Of a stretch of 64,000 bases of DNA, positions 9,801 to 17,853 are shown one piece after another. The notes below the pieces were generated by a model. That model saw only the letters and a list, made by a program, of their open reading frames with translations, searched no databases and was not told the DNA's origin. The number at the start of each line of letters is the position of its first letter. Position 1 is the stretch's first letter. The DNA lies in NCBI GenBank assembly GCA_964520585.1, contig CAZFOO010000002.1:29393-93392 (forward strand). Direction: 5' to 3'. Source of the stretch: PXAP01 sp964520585 (lineage in GTDB: Bacteria; Bacteroidota; Bacteroidia; Bacteroidales; PUMT01). Both the position numbers and the translations under genes were made by a program.

Positions 9801-9969
9801 CTGAATAATCGTTAAAGAGCTTTAAATATTCAACAGCAATGGATTCATCCAGATGCTGCCGCAGATAGGATAAAACCACCATCTTACCCCGTTCAGAGAT
9901 CCTTTTTTCGTTTACATTGGCTATTAATGCAAACAAATGAATCAATGCATTTAAAATTGATTCACTCAT
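6868..9969 (-). CDS. ABC-2 type transporter: fused ATPase and permease with a TerB-like N-terminus
   Basis: This 1033-residue protein combines several parts. Residues 1-140 are an acidic helical region resembling TerB-type domains. A beta-rich linker follows (about 190-260). The ABC ATPase has Walker A GVSGSGKST (300-308), Q-loop YVPQDD, signature SGGQRKR (407-413) and Walker B VLFVDEP (426-432). A Cys cluster ECNCCGN follows the ATPase. The ABC-2 permease has several hydrophobic segments at about 610-800, a long extracytoplasmic region, and a last membrane helix near 1000-1020. The order ATPase-then-permease is that of ABCG-like half transporters. Substrate unknown. It is the only gene on its strand between the tRNA and the lipoprotein upstream. 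Confidence 0.85.
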   Translation of the reverse strand: MSESILNALIHLFALIANVNEKRISERGKMVVLSYLRQHLDESIAVEYLKLFNDYSDFYARELQNIDAGSKVDSLLKDQVINICGQINHDLHHNERIIVFLRLLEFINEDNIFSEPERIFIRTVADSFNISPEEVKDAKAFILEDKNENIDPHNLLVIKKPKKTLADDLEGAWVENNKPRDQNSKRIIEREALDGKIIVMIIRSTGMFVFRYKGNDNLNYEGKPLLTDRFYIFNRGGIIRGDKIAPIYYSDISSRFFRSHAGIKIVLTADNIEFRYPLSDNGIRPFSFSEESGQLIGVMGVSGSGKSTLLNVLNGKLKPDKGRILVNSYDIHKDADRIEGQIGYVPQDDMLLEELTVYQNLYYNAKLCFGNLKEERIVEIVEKVLANLGLDEISHLQVGNPLKKFISGGQRKRLNIGLELLREPSVLFVDEPTSGLSSLDSDIVMALLKEQAMKGKLVIANIHQPSSDNFKLLDKLWVIDKGGYPIYNGNPLEALVYFKTISGHVNAGQTECNCCGNISSEQILKIVEAKEVSRSGHHTQKRKIPPAKWYKYYKEKIASGISIKPGKDVMPPNMFSLPGIENQFMIFSIRNFLSKLSNRQYLLISLLEAPVLAFILGYFTKYLYEGEYIFAENVNLPSFLFMAVIVALFLGMSVSAEEIIKDRKILERESFLNLSWFSYLSSKVGWVFLVSAIQMITFVIVGNLILEIRGMTLTYWLILFSTACFANMLGLLISSAFNSVVTIYILVPFLLVPQLLLGGVVVKFDELHDSVTDKIHVPLVGDLMASRWAFEALAVEQFAGNNFQKHFFEYEQQNSDASFKASFLIPRLLAKVELIERDIRLGTVTEETEKNLTILRNEIDYLRRASGLMPFEYIDNISVDGFTEMVAEEVSGYLIYLRLHFSNVAREAAAERDSIYKTLESEMGPGELYHLRQNHHNKALSNMVLRRNEINVIYETDQRLVQKKDPVYLIPDSNIGRAHFYASVKIFNNDQVNTLWFNLFVLWLMTLILFLFILVEAPRKTVRFFESLGLRKT

Positions 9970-10108
9970 TGTTATTGCATATTAGAATTTAACTATTTAT
10001 TCCGCCCTGATTAAACAAGGTCACTTTAAATCATTATACCAGGAGGCACGATAAATGATTCCAGATGTACATGAAAATTTTTTATACAATTTAAATACAC
10101 GCGAATGT

Positions 10109-10145
10109 AAAAAGCCGGCTAAAAACATAATGCCGGCCTTTTTAA
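10109..10145 (-). terminator. Bidirectional rho-independent terminator
   Basis: GCCGGC (10114-10119) and its copy near 10132-10137 pair around a loop of about 12 bases. A-tracts on one side and T-tracts on the other allow function on both strands. On the minus strand it follows the lipoprotein gene whose stop is at 10166. Confidence 0.8.
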
Positions 10146-10165
10146 ATTAAAAAAAATAAAAAACC

Positions 10166-10996
10166 CTATTCAATTATATCTGACCTGATATTTTCGATCT
10201 TTTCAACAAATGCGTCCAGTTCATCATTTGCCATCGGCGATTCAAGATTTTCAAGGAACTTATAAATATCTTCCAGGCCGGGATATAAAGAACTTACATA
10301 AGTATCATCTTCCAGATCATCCATGAGAGAAAGAAGTTTTTCAAGTGGCTCATCCTGCTGAAGAATTATATCAGTGATCTCAGTATTGTCCCTGGCACCA
10401 ATAGCAATTTGCGAGGTAAGGTACATTCCCTCAATCCAGCTTCCGGTCATAACCAATAGAGAAAGATCGGGTCTGCGCGTTTCGGTAAGATAATTATAAG
10501 TATCAATAAACGACTCGGCAACAATATAAATAAGCGAATCTTTATTGTCAAGATTATTTTCTACTCTATCAACAAAATCCTGGTTAAAGGTTGTTGAAAC
10601 ATTAAGTTCATCTACAAGCTGATTGCATACCTGCAGGTACCTTCTGATGTCCTGGTTCATCTCATATGTGGCGGCATAGCTAAGGTCGGCACCATAGACT
10701 CCGAGATTTAATGCTTTACTTCTTTCAGTAAAATACTTGTCAACATTCGAAGGGGAATTGGATATTCCCAGAATATAAGGAGCACCAGCCCTTTGAAGTA
10801 ATTCAACAACCTCAACGGAAGTTGGTATTGGATATTCCTCCACATCCTCAACCTGACGGGCGGTAAGTTCTTCTCTTTCCTTATTTTCGGTAATGGCACG
10901 CGATTCCCCTTCCTGCCTGCTGCCACAGGAAATACTGAATATCCCGATAAAAAAGACAGTTGCAGCCAGGTAAATTGATCTCTTTAATGCTTCCAT
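10166..10996 (-). CDS. Hypothetical lipoprotein
   Basis: I do not recognise a characterised family. The 276-residue product starts with a signal peptide and lipobox (IFSISCGSRQ, Cys near 24) and is otherwise acidic and predicted helical (VVELLQRAGAPYILGISNSP, RRYLQVCNQLVDELN). Similar lipoproteins of unknown role are common in Bacteroidota. The start ATG at 10996 puts the signal peptide in place. A clear terminator follows and a 200-base spacer separates it from the ABC transporter gene downstream, so it is probably its own unit. Confidence 0.7.
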   Translation of the reverse strand: MEALKRSIYLAATVFFIGIFSISCGSRQEGESRAITENKEREELTARQVEDVEEYPIPTSVEVVELLQRAGAPYILGISNSPSNVDKYFTERSKALNLGVYGADLSYAATYEMNQDIRRYLQVCNQLVDELNVSTTFNQDFVDRVENNLDNKDSLIYIVAESFIDTYNYLTETRRPDLSLLVMTGSWIEGMYLTSQIAIGARDNTEITDIILQQDEPLEKLLSLMDDLEDDTYVSSLYPGLEDIYKFLENLESPMANDELDAFVEKIENIRSDIIE

Positions 10997-11191
10997 TGTT
11001 TATTGTTTAAGTAATTACTAATTAAAATAAATTTATTTGCAAAAATCGGATGTTAAAAGCAATTTATCTCTAAATATCCATGCCGGATAGTTCCGTCCGG
11101 ACCAACTAGTGTTTCTACCGTATAAATTTATAAAAATTATGTTTCGAATGAAAACTAATTACAGATTATTTTTTCCTGATATTTTCCTGAT

Positions 11192-12118
11192 CTACCTCAA
11201 CGAAAATTCACCTGAACCTATCTGATATCCCTCAGTATAAACATTCACCTGGTAAACGCCCGGGATAAAGCTTCCATCGTCATTATAATATATACATGCA
11301 TCAATATCTATATTCTCATAATTGACATCCCGGGAAGCAGTATAGATTAATTCCTCCTCATCCACCATCACAATATTATCGGCTGAAGTTGTCAGCACCA
11401 GACTATCAGGCCGGATAATCCGGATATAAAGCGTCCGCATCCCGGGTTCTGCTATTGCATTCCTTTTTAGGGTAAAACAAACCTGAATCTGTTCAACCCT
11501 TCCTATCCGGTCAGTTTCACGTCCCCTGCGGTTTATTGATAAAGCTTCAAGATTCTCCACCATCAACCTCGATCCAAGGTCCACTCTCTCAGAAAGTTCC
11601 TCCTTGACTTTTATTTCCTGTTCCAGTTGACTTTCGGCAACCACCGCCTGCTGCCTTACCTGCATATTTTCCTCCCTCAATCTTATATTGTCTCTGTTAA
11701 GGGAATCAACCTGCACAATATAACTTTTCAAAACATCCCTGAGCGTTCCAAGCTCACTGCGGTACTCACTTATCCTGGCAGCACTGTTTATCCGGGTACG
11801 GTTAAGTTCTTCAATAAGTTTGGTTATTTCCTCCTGACGCGTCTCCAGTTCGGCATTCATATTCTCATTATCTGTCTGAAGGGCATCATACTCATGCGAC
11901 AAATCTTCAAGTTCATTAATTAACTCAAATTTTTCCCTTGTCACCTCTTCCAGCTTAATAGCTTCCTGTTTTCTATCATAAAGAAGCCAACCCATTACAG
12001 CAATCAGAAGCACCAGCGCTGCTGAAAGTGAAATCAATATATAGGTAAGCTTCTTACCTGTCATTTTTGGTCTTGTTCCTGATCCTTCTGTGCCGGATCT
12101 ATCGATGCTCGTTCCCAT
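11192..12118 (-). CDS. Membrane-anchored coiled-coil protein of unknown function
   Basis: The product has one N-terminal transmembrane helix (LTYILISLSAALVLLIAVMGWLL written in part: ALVLLIAVMGWLL), a coiled coil of about 130 residues (LEEVTREKFELINELEDLSH onward), and a C-terminal beta-rich domain (about 205-308) with CFTLKRNAIAEPGMRTLYIR and GVYQVNVYTEG. The arrangement suggests a periplasm-facing sensor or structural protein. An upstream TTG at 12130 would add four residues; ATG at 12118 is preferred. It is the last of a minus-strand run lgt, TolC-like, adaptor, this gene, about 100 bases after the adaptor. No named family recognised. Confidence 0.7.
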   Translation of the reverse strand: MGTSIDRSGTEGSGTRPKMTGKKLTYILISLSAALVLLIAVMGWLLYDRKQEAIKLEEVTREKFELINELEDLSHEYDALQTDNENMNAELETRQEEITKLIEELNRTRINSAARISEYRSELGTLRDVLKSYIVQVDSLNRDNIRLREENMQVRQQAVVAESQLEQEIKVKEELSERVDLGSRLMVENLEALSINRRGRETDRIGRVEQIQVCFTLKRNAIAEPGMRTLYIRIIRPDSLVLTTSADNIVMVDEEELIYTASRDVNYENIDIDACIYYNDDGSFIPGVYQVNVYTEGYQIGSGEFSLR

Positions 12119-12231
12119 TATTCTATTCAATCAGTTTAAATTCAACTTACTATGCTTTTATTTGTCAGGGGTAAAATTATGCCATTTATTTAATAAATAT
12201 TATAGCCCCCAGGTATTATTATAATTCCATC

Positions 12232-13434
12232 TCATTCTTCTGAGGTCTTGTCGACAGCGCTTGCAAAATAGTTGTTGAGAATTTCTGCCCCCTGAAATAC
12301 TATCTTCGCGCCATCAGGTAATTTCCCCGGATTTTTGATCTCTACCATTCCATCAATGTTTATGCCAGTAATAACCTTAATCTTCATGTATTTATTATTA
12401 TGGAATGCAAAAATAAAACGGCCATCCTCACAGGTTATTGCAGAGCCGGCGGGAACCAATACTGAATCCTCCGGCTTTTTTTCATGGCTTATCCAGCCAT
12501 TAAGTCCGGGTTTAAATATTTCGCCAGCAGATGCAATTACCTGATCATTAATATTGAGCCGAAAAAACCCCGTAACCAACTGGTCTTTAGTGATAAACTG
12601 ACTGATGCCGGTCAGCGTTACAGGGATTGATTTACTGTTTTCAAGTCCGGGAGTGAAAAAAAAATCATCAGATTCTTGAAACTCCCTAACATCCGAAAGG
12701 TCCATATGAGTTTCTGCCGTAAAATTGCCCGGAGAAAAAATCCCGGCTACCTGATGACCCAAATTATAAAATTTCCCTGTGCCTGAAATACATTTTATTA
12801 CTGTACCCTCCAACGGAGCATAAATTTCTATCTCATCAACCATACCCGATTTAATGATGCTATCGCCGGATATGCCCAAAAATGAAAGCTTTCTATCGTA
12901 TGCTTCAAGAGAAGCCAGTGCAGATTTATAATCGCGTTCGGCAATCTGAAAGCTACGCAATGATGAGGCATAATCAAGAGAAAGATCTCCTTTACGATGT
13001 AATTCCTGTTCATGATAAGCGGTCATCTCTTTTGCTTCAATAAATGCTGATTGCAGCTTGTAGAGTCCGGGATGACCTATTACAAAAAGCGGATCGCCCT
13101 TTTTTACCTTTTGTCCCTCTTTAACCAGAATTTTATTTATAAAAGCATCCATAGGTAATGATACTCCTGAATAATTATCATAATTTAAATTCAACCTGGC
13201 CCGGTATATCCCTTTTCCCGGAAGCACAGTGCGATACGGCTTACCGGTTACCAATTTATGCTGAATGTTCTGGACCCCGGCTGCAGGTATTTCATCCTCA
13301 CCAAAATGCTCCATATCTGCAGTGTTTTGATCTGTGTTGCCGCAGGCACAGACAAATAAATATATCATGGCCAGAATCTTTAACACATAACGGGAAGGCC
13401 ATTTAATGACAGGGACAGAGTACCTATTTAACAT
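12232..13434 (-). CDS. Periplasmic adaptor (membrane fusion protein) of an efflux system, probable lipoprotein
   Basis: HlyD/AcrA-type adaptor. The signal region ends in a lipobox-like LFVCACGN. The lipoyl/barrel-sandwich halves are recognisable as VSLPMDAFINKILVKEGQKVKKGDPLFVIGHP and DEIEIYAPLEGTVIKCISGTG (each longer than quoted parts), separated by a helical hairpin. A beta-barrel and membrane-proximal domain with ENSKSIPVTLTG and DSVLVPAGSAI follow. The open frame extends to a TTG at 13455, but ATG at 13434 is preferred. It overlaps the end of the TolC-like gene by 11 bases, so the two are translationally coupled. No RND, ABC or MFS pump gene is adjacent. Confidence 0.85.
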   Translation of the reverse strand: MLNRYSVPVIKWPSRYVLKILAMIYLFVCACGNTDQNTADMEHFGEDEIPAAGVQNIQHKLVTGKPYRTVLPGKGIYRARLNLNYDNYSGVSLPMDAFINKILVKEGQKVKKGDPLFVIGHPGLYKLQSAFIEAKEMTAYHEQELHRKGDLSLDYASSLRSFQIAERDYKSALASLEAYDRKLSFLGISGDSIIKSGMVDEIEIYAPLEGTVIKCISGTGKFYNLGHQVAGIFSPGNFTAETHMDLSDVREFQESDDFFFTPGLENSKSIPVTLTGISQFITKDQLVTGFFRLNINDQVIASAGEIFKPGLNGWISHEKKPEDSVLVPAGSAITCEDGRFIFAFHNNKYMKIKVITGINIDGMVEIKNPGKLPDGAKIVFQGAEILNNYFASAVDKTSEE

Positions 13435-14629
13435 AATATTCAAGTTGAATGGCAAGTTGATTATATTCGTTCAGAGCTGTGAGATATCCACGACGAATTT
13501 TATAAACATTCTTCATTGATTTAAATACCTGATCAAACTCAATATCTTCCCTTTCATATTGAAGCAGGACGGTCTCCTCTATGTTTAGAGCATTTTCCAG
13601 TGCATGTTGATTGTAATATACTATCTCTTCGTAAAGCTGATCAAGTTTATAGATAATATTGTTTATTATAATTTTCATTTCATCTCTTTTACTTTCCATT
13701 TCATAATGAGAAATGTCTTCGAGTATACGTGATTGCCTGATCTCATTGCGAAATGGCAAGGACCATAAAGGAATTCCCAAACTTATCTGCCAACCTGTAA
13801 AACCATTTAAGCCTTCGATGCTGCGGTTGAAAACCCCGGCAGATATTTCAGGGAACAATCTGGTCCGGGCAAGGGATTTGTTGAGACCGGCTATCTCGGA
13901 AAGAAGTCGGTAATACTCCGTATGCATATTATCACCTGAAAAATTTTTTTCTGTTGAAGAAAAATCAATAAGATACATTTCAAGATTTATGTCCGGCAGC
14001 AATATATCATTATCCCAGGAAATGAGTTGCCTGAGGTTATTGGCAATCATTTCTATGCCTGATTTAATCTTGGAGAGGTCTGTTTCTGCCTTTGCAGTGG
14101 TTGTTCTGATATTTAACAGCTCAATCAATTCTGTTTCCCCTGCCTTATATTGCAGCTCGGCAATCCTCTGCTTTTCCCTGAAATAGAACAAATGCCTGTC
14201 CATCTGCTTTTGCTTCTCATAAAGGTAAAGCCATCTGTACCAATACTGCTTTACCTTCATTTCGAGTTCATTTTGAGTCATCTCCAACACTATATGATGT
14301 TGCTCCAGCTTTTTAGAATCAATCTGTTTTCTTACGAAATATGAAGGAACAGAGCCGAAGCTTTGCAAAATTTCGAGATTATGATCATTGCGGGGAGAAA
14401 AGAGCTCTCCCTTTTGAAAAAAGGCTTCCGTTGGGGGGAGCATGGAAAGACCACCTGTTTTGCCTTTGGCAAGCTCTATTTCCGCTTCAGCAATACGAAT
14501 CGGATAATAGTTGTCAGAAGCCATTTCAAGAGCTTTGTCCAGACTTAGGAGCAAGGGATTTTGTTGAGCATAAAACCTGGCGGGCATCAACAGAAACATA
14601 AAAATTAGCAGAGCTAGGTATTTGCGCAT
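13424..14629 (-). CDS. TolC-family outer membrane channel protein
   Basis: Outer membrane efflux protein forming the trans-periplasmic duct for an adaptor/pump. After a signal peptide (MRKYLALLIFMFLLMPARFYAQ) the sequence shows the two helical repeats of the family: LSLDKALEMASDNYYPIRIAEAE (N-terminal) and the second repeat after about residue 190. The helices are long and Glu/Lys rich, with LLNIRTTTAKAETDL typical. ATG at 14629 gives a clean signal peptide; the longer frame begins with TTG at 14656, next to the lgt stop. The family averages 410-480 residues, so this is a short member. It is transcribed with lgt upstream and the adaptor downstream. Confidence 0.85.
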   Translation of the reverse strand: MRKYLALLIFMFLLMPARFYAQQNPLLLSLDKALEMASDNYYPIRIAEAEIELAKGKTGGLSMLPPTEAFFQKGELFSPRNDHNLEILQSFGSVPSYFVRKQIDSKKLEQHHIVLEMTQNELEMKVKQYWYRWLYLYEKQKQMDRHLFYFREKQRIAELQYKAGETELIELLNIRTTTAKAETDLSKIKSGIEMIANNLRQLISWDNDILLPDINLEMYLIDFSSTEKNFSGDNMHTEYYRLLSEIAGLNKSLARTRLFPEISAGVFNRSIEGLNGFTGWQISLGIPLWSLPFRNEIRQSRILEDISHYEMESKRDEMKIIINNIIYKLDQLYEEIVYYNQHALENALNIEETVLLQYEREDIEFDQVFKSMKNVYKIRRGYLTALNEYNQLAIQLEYYVK

Positions 14630-14656
14630 CCCAAAAATATTTAACCTGTTGGGCAA

Positions 14657-15472
14657 CTATTTTTTTCTGCCGCGTTCAGGCTGCCCCGATTTATTTTTAT
14701 AACTCCGGAACAATAGCAAAAATCCGGCGAGAATAAAAGGTATACTTAACCATTGACCCATATTAAGAGTCATTCCGGTTTCAAATTCAACCTGAACTTC
14801 TTTGATAAACTCGATAAAAAACCTTACTGTAAAAAGCAATATCAAAAAAATACTGAATAAAACCCCTTGTTTGGGCTTTCCGTCAGAACGCCAATAGAGG
14901 AAATGGAGCAGCAAGAATATCGCCAGGTACGAAAGTGCTTCATATATCTGGGTAGGATGTTTTGGCACAACTTCACCGGCCCTGACAAATATAAATCCCC
15001 AGGGAAGGTTGGTTTCAACACCATATATTTCTGAATTCATCAGATTTCCCATTCGTATAAAAAACCCTCCAAGAGCCACAACAATACCGATTCTGTCAAG
15101 TATCCACAAAATGGGCCTCCTGATAGATTTGGAATAATAATAAAGTGCGACAGGTATCCCGATAGCAGCTCCATGACTTGCCAGTCCTCCTCGCCAAATT
15201 TTAAGTATCTCAACAGGATTGCTGAGATAGTACTCGGGTTCATAAAACAGGCAGTGCCCAAGCCGGGCACCGACTATTGTGCCAATTGCAACATACATGG
15301 TGAGTTTGTCAAGCAATTCAACTGAAATGCCTTCTTTCTTGTATACCTTAAGAAATTCCAGGTATCCGAACAAAAAGGCTGAGGCGAAAAGCAGACCATA
15401 CCAGCGAATGGCAAAACTGCCAATTCTGAATACTTCAGGATCTACATTCCAGGTAATGGAAGTAAGCAACAT
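14657..15472 (-). CDS. lgt: Prolipoprotein diacylglyceryl transferase Lgt
   Basis: Lgt transfers diacylglycerol from phosphatidylglycerol to the lipobox cysteine, the first step of lipoprotein maturation in the inner membrane. The 271-residue, seven-helix protein has the family signatures IRWYGLLFASAFLFGYLEF, ARLGHCLFYEP, the catalytic GGLASHGAAIGIP and GNLMNSEIYG. The start ATG at 15472 is well placed. At least eight products encoded in this window carry lipoboxes and would be its substrates. The efflux channel gene follows within 30 bases. Confidence 0.96.
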   Translation of the reverse strand: MLLTSITWNVDPEVFRIGSFAIRWYGLLFASAFLFGYLEFLKVYKKEGISVELLDKLTMYVAIGTIVGARLGHCLFYEPEYYLSNPVEILKIWRGGLASHGAAIGIPVALYYYSKSIRRPILWILDRIGIVVALGGFFIRMGNLMNSEIYGVETNLPWGFIFVRAGEVVPKHPTQIYEALSYLAIFLLLHFLYWRSDGKPKQGVLFSIFLILLFTVRFFIEFIKEVQVEFETGMTLNMGQWLSIPFILAGFLLLFRSYKNKSGQPERGRKK

Positions 15473-15818
15473 AACAACAAAATTTATTGAGGGGTAAATT
15501 TATAAAAGAATTGTAAAAAGAAGGGCTTATATAATATTTAATTTATAATTTAATTATATACTGCCCCGTTCTTTAGTCTGAAAAAGTCGTTCTATAAAAT
15601 CCATGGCAAGGCAGGTCAGGAAAATTTCTGATTAAATTAAAAGTTATTGGCAGTTTGATTGTTTTCTTAGTGCCTTAACCGGATTTTGACAACTTTCTAT
15701 TGAGTAAATAATCCGCTAAAATCGGGTTATCCACCATCGCAGGAGGGGACTTTAACTGAGACCGCGGGTTTCAAAGATTGACTAAAGTTTGTAAGTTTGC
15801 ATCAAAAAAATCAAAATA
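15473..15818 (+). promoter_or_regulatory. Divergent intergenic region with a promoter for the Ig-like lipoprotein gene
   Basis: The region lies between lgt (minus) and the Ig-like lipoprotein gene (plus). TTTC (15769-15772), a 19-base spacer and TAAGTTTG (15792-15799, followed by C) match the Bacteroidota promoter pattern. The predicted start site would leave only about a dozen bases before the TTG start codon at 15819. The rest shows nothing recognisable. Confidence 0.55.
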
Positions 15819-17735
15819 TTGAATCATAAAATATCATATCTGCTGGTGATCCTGCTGATATTAAGCATGGTGATCTCCCTGTTCCCGCGTTGTGCCAATA
15901 TCGTGCCACCCACAGGCGGCCCCAGGGACAGTATACCCCCCCAAATTGTGAGTAGTACCCCGTCCAACTACTCCACAGGAATTTCGGGGACAGACATTCA
16001 AATTGAATTTGATGAATTCATTCAATTGCGCAATATTAATCAGCAATTTATTATCACGCCCCCCCAAACAGAAAATCCCGAATTCAGGGTAAGGGGAAGG
16101 AACCTGTATATTGACCTTAAAACAGAACTCATACCAAACACCACATATACCCTGAATTTTGGCGATGCCATAGTGGACCTTAATGAGGGAAACGCATATT
16201 CGAATTTCGAGTTTGTTTTTTCTACAGGAGATGTTATCGATTCTCTGAGCTTTTCCGGCACCGTTTTAAATGCTTTTGACAATCAACCTGCCGAAGATGT
16301 AATAGTTATGTTATATAATGAACTGCAGGATTCGATCCCCTACAAGCAAATTCCGCTATATGCCAACCGCACGGGAGAAGACGGACGCTTTCAGCTAAAT
16401 AATCTGAGGGCAGATACATTTCTGGTATTTGCCCTGAGAGATGTGAATAATAATTACTTATATGACAGGCCCGGAGAAGAACCTATCGCATTCCGCGATC
16501 AATTTATAATACCAGACACCCTAAACGCCGGAGATCAGATTAATAAGCAGCAGCCAGGAAATTCCTCACTTCCTGATTCTGCCGGTATTAATTGGCACGA
16601 TGAATCCGTACCAGAAAATATTACCGGAGGGCCCACTGTCATCGCAGAACCAGAAGATACATTGGGACAGATAAATAATGAAAACAGTGAAAATTTTACT
16701 CCTCCTGATACTCTGAACACTGAGCATAAACATGCTTTTGGTTTCGCTTCAGGCGATACCTTATTCCTTTTTAATGAAGAAACCGGTAGGCAATATTTAG
16801 ATTTAACCGAGAGACCGTCAAGGGAGCAACTCCTTTTTGTATTTAATCTACCTCTCAAGGAAGAATGGACTATAGAGCCTCTCAATTTTGAACCGCCGGA
16901 AGACTGGGCAATGGTTGAGAGAAACTTACATAATGACAGCATAATATACTGGATAACCGACCCTGGTACCAGAAATACCGATAATTTGCAATTTCTTGCT
17001 ACCTACTTGGCAACCGGTCCGTCAGACTCCCTGGAAATTATCAGAGATACGGTAAATATGAATTACACCACTCCCAGGCAAACAAGAAGACAGGAGCAAT
17101 CCACAGAACCTGAAGACAACCTCGAATATGATTTTGATATCCCCTCTGAAGGGAACCAGGAACTAAACAAAGATCTTGGAATAAAATTTTCAGAGCCATT
17201 GCGGGAGACAGACAATGAAAAAACAGATCTGCTGACGGTGCAGGAAAGTGATGAGCAGTCTCAAGATTTTGAATTAATCCGCGATTCCCTGGAAATAAGA
17301 AGGTATTTTATAAAAACAGACTGGATTCCCGGCATGGATTATAAATTTACGGCTGAACCCGGTGCCTTCATAAGCATTTTTGATAAAGAATCTGACAGTA
17401 TCGATTTTAATTTCACAACAAGGGCCGGCGACCATTATGGAAGGATATTGCTAACTATGGCCGGAGTGGACACCAATATAATTGTGCAACTTCTTGATGA
17501 ATCAGAAAATGTACTAAAAGAAGATTTTCTCGATAGAGACGGACCTGTTACGTTTGATTACCTTCAGCCTCAGAAATACAGGCTCAAAGTAATCTTCGAT
17601 ACCAATAACAATAATCAATGGGATCCCGGAGACTACCTGAAAGGGATACAACCGGAACGAACAGTCTTTTATGGAGAAGTCATAGCAACCCGGTCTAACT
17701 GGGATATTGAAGTTACCTGGGATTTACAGCAATGA
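15819..17735 (+). CDS. Ig-like (Big_5-type) domain lipoprotein
   Basis: Starts at TTG (15819); this position supplies the full signal peptide, ending in the lipobox region LFPRCANIVPPTGGP, a hallmark of a conserved Bacteroidota lipoprotein group. Residues about 35-135 form a Big_5 Ig-like domain (PPQIVSSTPSNYSTGIS, LIPNTTYTLNFGDAIVDLNEG). A carboxypeptidase-regulatory-like or prealbumin-like beta domain follows (FSGTVLNAFDNQPAEDVIVM to LRDVNNNYLYDRPGE). The middle is acidic and low in complexity. The C-terminal part again contains DTNNNNQWDPGDYL. It is probably surface or periplasmic; the role is unknown. The length of 638 residues is in the range of the group. Confidence 0.8.
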   Translation: MNHKISYLLVILLILSMVISLFPRCANIVPPTGGPRDSIPPQIVSSTPSNYSTGISGTDIQIEFDEFIQLRNINQQFIITPPQTENPEFRVRGRNLYIDLKTELIPNTTYTLNFGDAIVDLNEGNAYSNFEFVFSTGDVIDSLSFSGTVLNAFDNQPAEDVIVMLYNELQDSIPYKQIPLYANRTGEDGRFQLNNLRADTFLVFALRDVNNNYLYDRPGEEPIAFRDQFIIPDTLNAGDQINKQQPGNSSLPDSAGINWHDESVPENITGGPTVIAEPEDTLGQINNENSENFTPPDTLNTEHKHAFGFASGDTLFLFNEETGRQYLDLTERPSREQLLFVFNLPLKEEWTIEPLNFEPPEDWAMVERNLHNDSIIYWITDPGTRNTDNLQFLATYLATGPSDSLEIIRDTVNMNYTTPRQTRRQEQSTEPEDNLEYDFDIPSEGNQELNKDLGIKFSEPLRETDNEKTDLLTVQESDEQSQDFELIRDSLEIRRYFIKTDWIPGMDYKFTAEPGAFISIFDKESDSIDFNFTTRAGDHYGRILLTMAGVDTNIIVQLLDESENVLKEDFLDRDGPVTFDYLQPQKYRLKVIFDTNNNNQWDPGDYLKGIQPERTVFYGEVIATRSNWDIEVTWDLQQ

Positions 17736-17853
17736 AGTATGCACAGGCAGGTTAATGCTCAGGCAAGACAGGATGAAAAAGTGCCCGGTATCTTATAAAA
17801 TCTAAAATAGCCGCTCCTGATAATATGTTATCAAATTTAAACACAAATAGTTT

